Shown here one piece after another: positions 60,263 through 64,000 of a stretch of 64,000 nt of DNA. Origin of the DNA: Hedera helix (Eukaryota; Streptophyta; Magnoliopsida; Apiales; Araliaceae); NCBI GenBank assembly GCA_947179155.2, contig OX359287.1, positions 592,501 through 656,500 on the forward strand, given 5' to 3'. The notes beneath the pieces are model-generated. The model worked only from the letters and a program-made list of their open reading frames with translations, was not told the DNA's origin and did no database searches. Position numbers and translations under genes: made by a program. Each line of letters opens with the position of its first letter. Positions within the stretch are counted from its first letter, which is position 1.

Positions 60263-60728
60263 TATATTGTAATAAAATGTAATAATAAAAATATAATAAT
60301 AACGGGGGTACAAATATAATACTAAGGGGTATAATAAAAAAAATGTATTAATAATACAAATTGAGATTTATAATAATAGTAAGAAATTGAAATTTTGTGG
60401 AGAGAAAATAATCGACTTTATGTAGAGAGAAAAGAATGTTAAAAGGATTGGAATATAATGAGAATAGTTGTGAATGTATTAATACATTACATTATCTTCA
60501 TTTTATACCAAAAAAATATATCCTTTCCCCACCTAGCCGGTAAAATTTGACCATTTTTTTTAACAGGTATCCGGCAGGAGGCAACAGGGACACAGGCACG
60601 TAGCTGACTGGTCAACTGTCATCAGCAGCGGTAGGCAGCAACAACAGCAGAAGCTAGCGGCCAGCAACACGCCGCGCGTAACAACGCCATCAGTAGACTA
60701 TTAGTGGCACTGTAGCAGCAACACGCAG

Positions 60729-60730
<2 letters not shown>

Positions 60731-60794
<64 letters not shown>
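60731..60794. repeat. (AT)n microsatellite within the hAT element
   Basis: About 32 AT dinucleotides in the 5' non-coding part of the transposon. The rest of 60263-61440 is AT-rich without a coding frame. Confidence 0.9.
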
Positions 60795-60796
<2 letters not shown>

Positions 60797-61638
60797 CCAT
60801 TAGTACAATAGCTGACTAGCTGTACAATACTCCATCATGACTTTTTCCTTTTTCCTTTTCAAATTTACATGAATTATATTACTTTTTTTTAATTCTTAAA
60901 ATATCATAAATTGATGTAAAAAATCCAAAATAATAAACAAAAAAGTAATAAATAAACTATAATAGCATTCTATTCACATTGTTAAAGTTGCGTTCATTTA
61001 ATTCTATTCAAAGTAATAATAAACATTATAAATTATCATTAATTATAATATTTATTATTTTATTATTAATAACAAATTATTTTAAAAATTAAATTAAATT
61101 TCAAAAATTAATAATAATTATATATTTTTAAACTGTAAAATATAAAATAAAAATTCTTTACTAAATGTGGAGATTAGAATATAGTAAAAATATAATGGCT
61201 ATATGAGTGACTACTAAACGTAGAATTTACAAGTATATGTCTATGATATTTAAACTTGTCCAAACTTTGCAAAAGGTATTATGTACATGTCTATGATATT
61301 TAAGCTTAGTAGGACTCTAATGATTTGACAGCCTACATTAGCTGATTGATGGAGTATTCAGTCACAAAGCAATTAGACTTTTAGGCCTTTTTGGTTCTCT
61401 GTACTCCTTGATCCATTCTCTGTTATACATATAACATATCATGGCTGACTTGTTGTGTTGAAGGCCAGGTCGGGCTATGGTTCGGGCCAGAGGTCGAGGC
61501 AGGCCGGGCCAAGGCCGGGTCGCGGGCCTCGAGCCGAATGTGCATGTCTAATGGCGCCTGGCCAAATGATTCTTGCACTGAACGACGTCGTTGTAGCCCA
61601 GCGTCTTCTGATTTCTTACGCGCATTGTGCTAATTTGG

Positions 61639-63302
61639 GAAGCTGTCGCAAGCAACCAAAAATAAAATCTTACTTTTAAAAATATTAATGTAGTAGTGAA
61701 AGTAAGAGTCGAACCCACAGAGAGTGAATTGTTTTAATAAATCTAATATTTTCAAAAATATCTAATTAAATGGGGGGTTTGGAATTATTAATTAACTAAT
61801 TAAAATAAAACTAAATAATAAATAATAAAGATGAGAAAAATCAATTAAAAACAAACTTCAGTTCCTTAGTTCAGTATCCCCTTCTTTTAATCAACAAATT
61901 AATCAAGTTATTATTATCTTTTCCTTCAATTGAAATTAATAATCCTAGATAACCGACAATCGCCAAGCTACCCGAAATCCTCCTTAAATTATAAATCTAA
62001 TGCAGCAATCGCTCACAAAAGACCCTAACTATCATACAACCTAGAACTATCAGTCTAGATTTAATATAACAGTTGCATTAAAAATTAGAGAATTAGATTA
62101 TTCCAAGCAACAATCTCAACATCGCGGACCATTTAACTTGCCATCTTGATAATCATAATAATATTCAAAAGTTTGACCACAATCAAATATTATTAATTGC
62201 TACTTATGATCAGATAAAATATCGTTTGCTTAATATTAAATCTTAATCTAGCATATGACAAATTATTGATTAATCTAACAGGCCATTATCAAATTAATCA
62301 AGCAAATATCATAGAACAATTAAAACAGATTATCAAGAATAAATCTCATGCATGAAGGAATAAATAATAAAACTCAATTAAAACATTAATTAAAAATAAG
62401 GTTCAACATCCCTTTAGAACTGAAAATAAAAACTTAGCCTGACATTCTTCAAAATAATCTTCAAGAGTTGAAAAGCTCTCTCCAAGAATGTAGAAGAAAG
62501 AACTCCTAAAAGCTTACAATGAATAATGAGAGATTGGTCCTCTATTTATAGGCTTCTAACTTGTCCAAACCCTAATAGGATTTACAATTAAAAATAAAAG
62601 AAAAAGAAAAATAATTATTATTCTAACCCTAGTTGGAATTAAAATCCAATTTGGAATCAAAAAGTAGCAAAAATCTAAAATAATCTCGAAATAAGTCTGT
62701 TCCCAGCAATAACGCGCGCCCAAACACGCCCTAACGCGCCACAGTTGACCGGTCAACGCTCGCCCCGCGTATGCTGAAGTCAGCACGCTCCTCCGCGCAT
62801 TGCGCGGAGGCTTTCTGCACCGGACGCAAAACGACGTCGTTTTTAGCTCGTTGCTTGCTCACTAACGCGCGCATTGCGCGCGGACCAACTTTCTGCTGAA
62901 ATTACGATATTGCCACCGGTCGCCAACTTCAACTTATTTACATTATTGCCATCAGCGTCGGGTTTTTACTATTTTGCCACTTAACTTTTGCAGAATTTGC
63001 AGATTTGCCCCCAAGCTTATTTTTCCTACAAAATAAAATATAAAAATAAATAAAAATAATATAAAAATACTAAAAATCCTAAAAACACATAATAATAAAT
63101 AAAACACCTGAAATAAATAAAAACACATAAATAAAAAGAAATATAAAAACACTATAAAATTACCTAAATTAATATAAATTAACTAAAATCCTATAAAACC
63201 TATTAAAACCAAAATAAGCTAAATAATTAAATATTTAAGCACACAATAAATATAAAAACTAAGTATTGTGGAATAAAAATATCGTATAATTTAGTCCTAT
63301 CA
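61639..63302 (-). repeat. LTR C, 3' LTR of a further Athila-type element
   Basis: The minus-strand start TGATAGGACTAAATT is at 63302, directly after a polypurine tract (AAGTGTGGGGGTATT). It carries several palindromes: GTTGACC/GGTCAAC (62744-62757), arms CCTCCGCGCA around T (62790-62810), AAAACGAC/GTCGTTTT (62828-62843) and CGCGCGCA around T (62866-62882). Its 3' end meets truncated LTR B near 61638. Confidence 0.8.
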
Positions 63303-64000
63303 AATACCCCCACACTTAGCTTTTGCTCGTCCTCGGGCAAAACAAAAATAAAAATAAACAAAAATAAAATAAATCTAACTACTAAACAACTTACTTGAGC
63401 AACAGATCAATATAAATTTCAACATTAGCCTCAAGGATTTTTAAATGATAACTCAAAGAAAGTTTCAAAACCATGCAAAATCTAGAACTTTAACATATTT
63501 ATTAATCTTACTCTACTCAAGATCTTTTGTGTGTGTGTGAATCCAAATGTATCAAACTAATCAAAACTCAGATAAGTTTAGGTTATTAATTACCTTATAA
63601 AAGACATACAACAAAACTCAAAATACTTATTTTTTTTCATCACTTTCAGCTAATACAGACAAATATAAATCAGAAGATCAAAAGGTTTTTAATCAATGAA
63701 ATATATTAGGATTATCAATTTTTTTCTTTCAAATATTTTTTCAATTTTTTTCTTTTAATGGGTGCATTTTATGCTCCATCCCATTTTCTTTCTTTCTTTT
63801 TTTTCACGGTGAGTGCATTTTATGCTCCATCTCACCAGCGAGTGCGTTTTACGCTCCATCTCGCTTTTTCATGTGTTTATGAGTGAGTGCGTTTTACGCT
63901 CCATCTCAACCCACCACAAGAATTTTTTCTTATTCAATAATCCTAGAAAAGTACCTAAATCATCTCTTCCAAATTATATTTTGTCTTACATTTCACTTCA
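63303..64000 (-). mobile_element. Internal 3' end of the Athila element owning LTR C, runs past the window
   Basis: A polypurine tract lies at 63303-63317. The sequence is then colinear with the 3' region of the deleted element at 53764-54420. It includes the CTCGTCCTCGGGCAAAAC stretch and three copies of GTGCGTTTTACGCTCCATCTC-like motifs (63770-63907). No gene in this part. Confidence 0.8.

Larger units (their letters stand above)
57620..61550 (-). mobile_element. hAT-superfamily DNA transposon with TIRs and 8-bp TSD
   Basis: The terminal inverted repeats begin TAGACATACACATTGGGC on the left; the right end, read inward, begins TAGACATGCACATTCGGC. The host LTR is duplicated as atggcgca (57612-57619) and atggcgcc (61551-61558), the 8-bp duplication diagnostic of hAT. 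Both ends carry GC-rich subterminal repeats of GGCC/GGGCC type. A broken transposase lies inside. The uninterrupted LTR is visible in copy A, which proves the insertion point. Confidence 0.93.
52211..61638 (-). mobile_element. Internally deleted Athila-like element with gag but no pol
   Basis: Reading on the minus strand: 5' LTR B (61638-61559 plus 57619-56332, interrupted by a hAT element), primer-binding site TTTTGGCGTCGTTGCCGG (56327-56310), the C-terminal half of gag, the sequence CTTGGGAGGCAACC that normally follows pol (about 55031-55016), a purine-rich tract, the terminal polypurine tract GTGTGGGGGTATT (53776-53764) and 3' LTR A (53763-52211). The internal part is only 2.57 kb; protease, RT, RNase H and integrase are absent. 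The two LTRs are nearly identical by eye, so movement was recent. Confidence 0.8.

Noticed and set aside
1..64000. A new defence, biosynthetic or signalling gene cluster
   Set aside because: The three host genes belong to unrelated known pathways and the remainder is explained by transposons, so no new multi-gene system is supported.

Overview
This is a plant nuclear genome window. It is AT-rich, its genes carry many introns, and LTR retrotransposons are inserted inside one another. Three recognisable host genes lie in the first 34 kb and all three match eudicot proteins well. I cannot name the species.

Host genes. (1) Positions 1-1042, minus strand: the N-terminal three quarters of PHT4;6 (ANTR6), a phosphate transporter of the major facilitator superfamily, cut by the window edge. 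(2) Positions 5417-7072, plus strand: a complete six-exon tetraketide alpha-pyrone reductase 1 (TKPR1/DRL1, a pollen-wall sporopollenin enzyme), divergent from PHT4;6. (3) Positions 8546-33896, minus strand, tail-to-tail with TKPR1: a complete 18-exon gene for N-acetylglucosaminyltransferase I (CGL1/GNTI), the Golgi enzyme that starts complex N-glycan synthesis. I placed all splice sites by hand. The joined frame is 451 codons, against 444 residues as I recall Arabidopsis CGL1. It includes a textbook U12-type AT-AC intron just before the catalytic WDDW motif and a weak GC-AG intron that splits the EDD motif.

CGL1 reaches 25 kb because its introns hold transposons: a decayed 8.8-kb Copia element in intron 3, a 5.8-kb Ty3/gypsy element with a perfect target-site duplication in intron 1, a solo LTR in intron 12, and DNA-transposon debris. 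The LTR elements with a clear direction are antisense to the gene.

From 35.2 kb to the end the window is a transposon nest. A Tat-like gypsy element (from 35217, plus strand) has been split by three solo LTRs: S1 (36268-39122), S2 (40313-47299, itself split by solo LTR S3 at 43464-45748) and S4 (49142-50678). At 51227 it is cut off by Athila-type LTR material. This includes an internally deleted minus-strand Athila-like element with a gag remnant but no pol, whose 5' LTR holds a 3.9-kb hAT transposon (57620-61550) with an 8-bp target-site duplication. The 3' LTR of another Athila element that continues past the window closes it. Several LTRs carry short, near-perfect palindromes, and S2 holds a 39-bp tandem array in which each unit can form a hairpin.

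I found no rRNA, tRNA, CRISPR array or bacterial-type operon. Copy identities, lineage names and ages are by eye and would need alignment.
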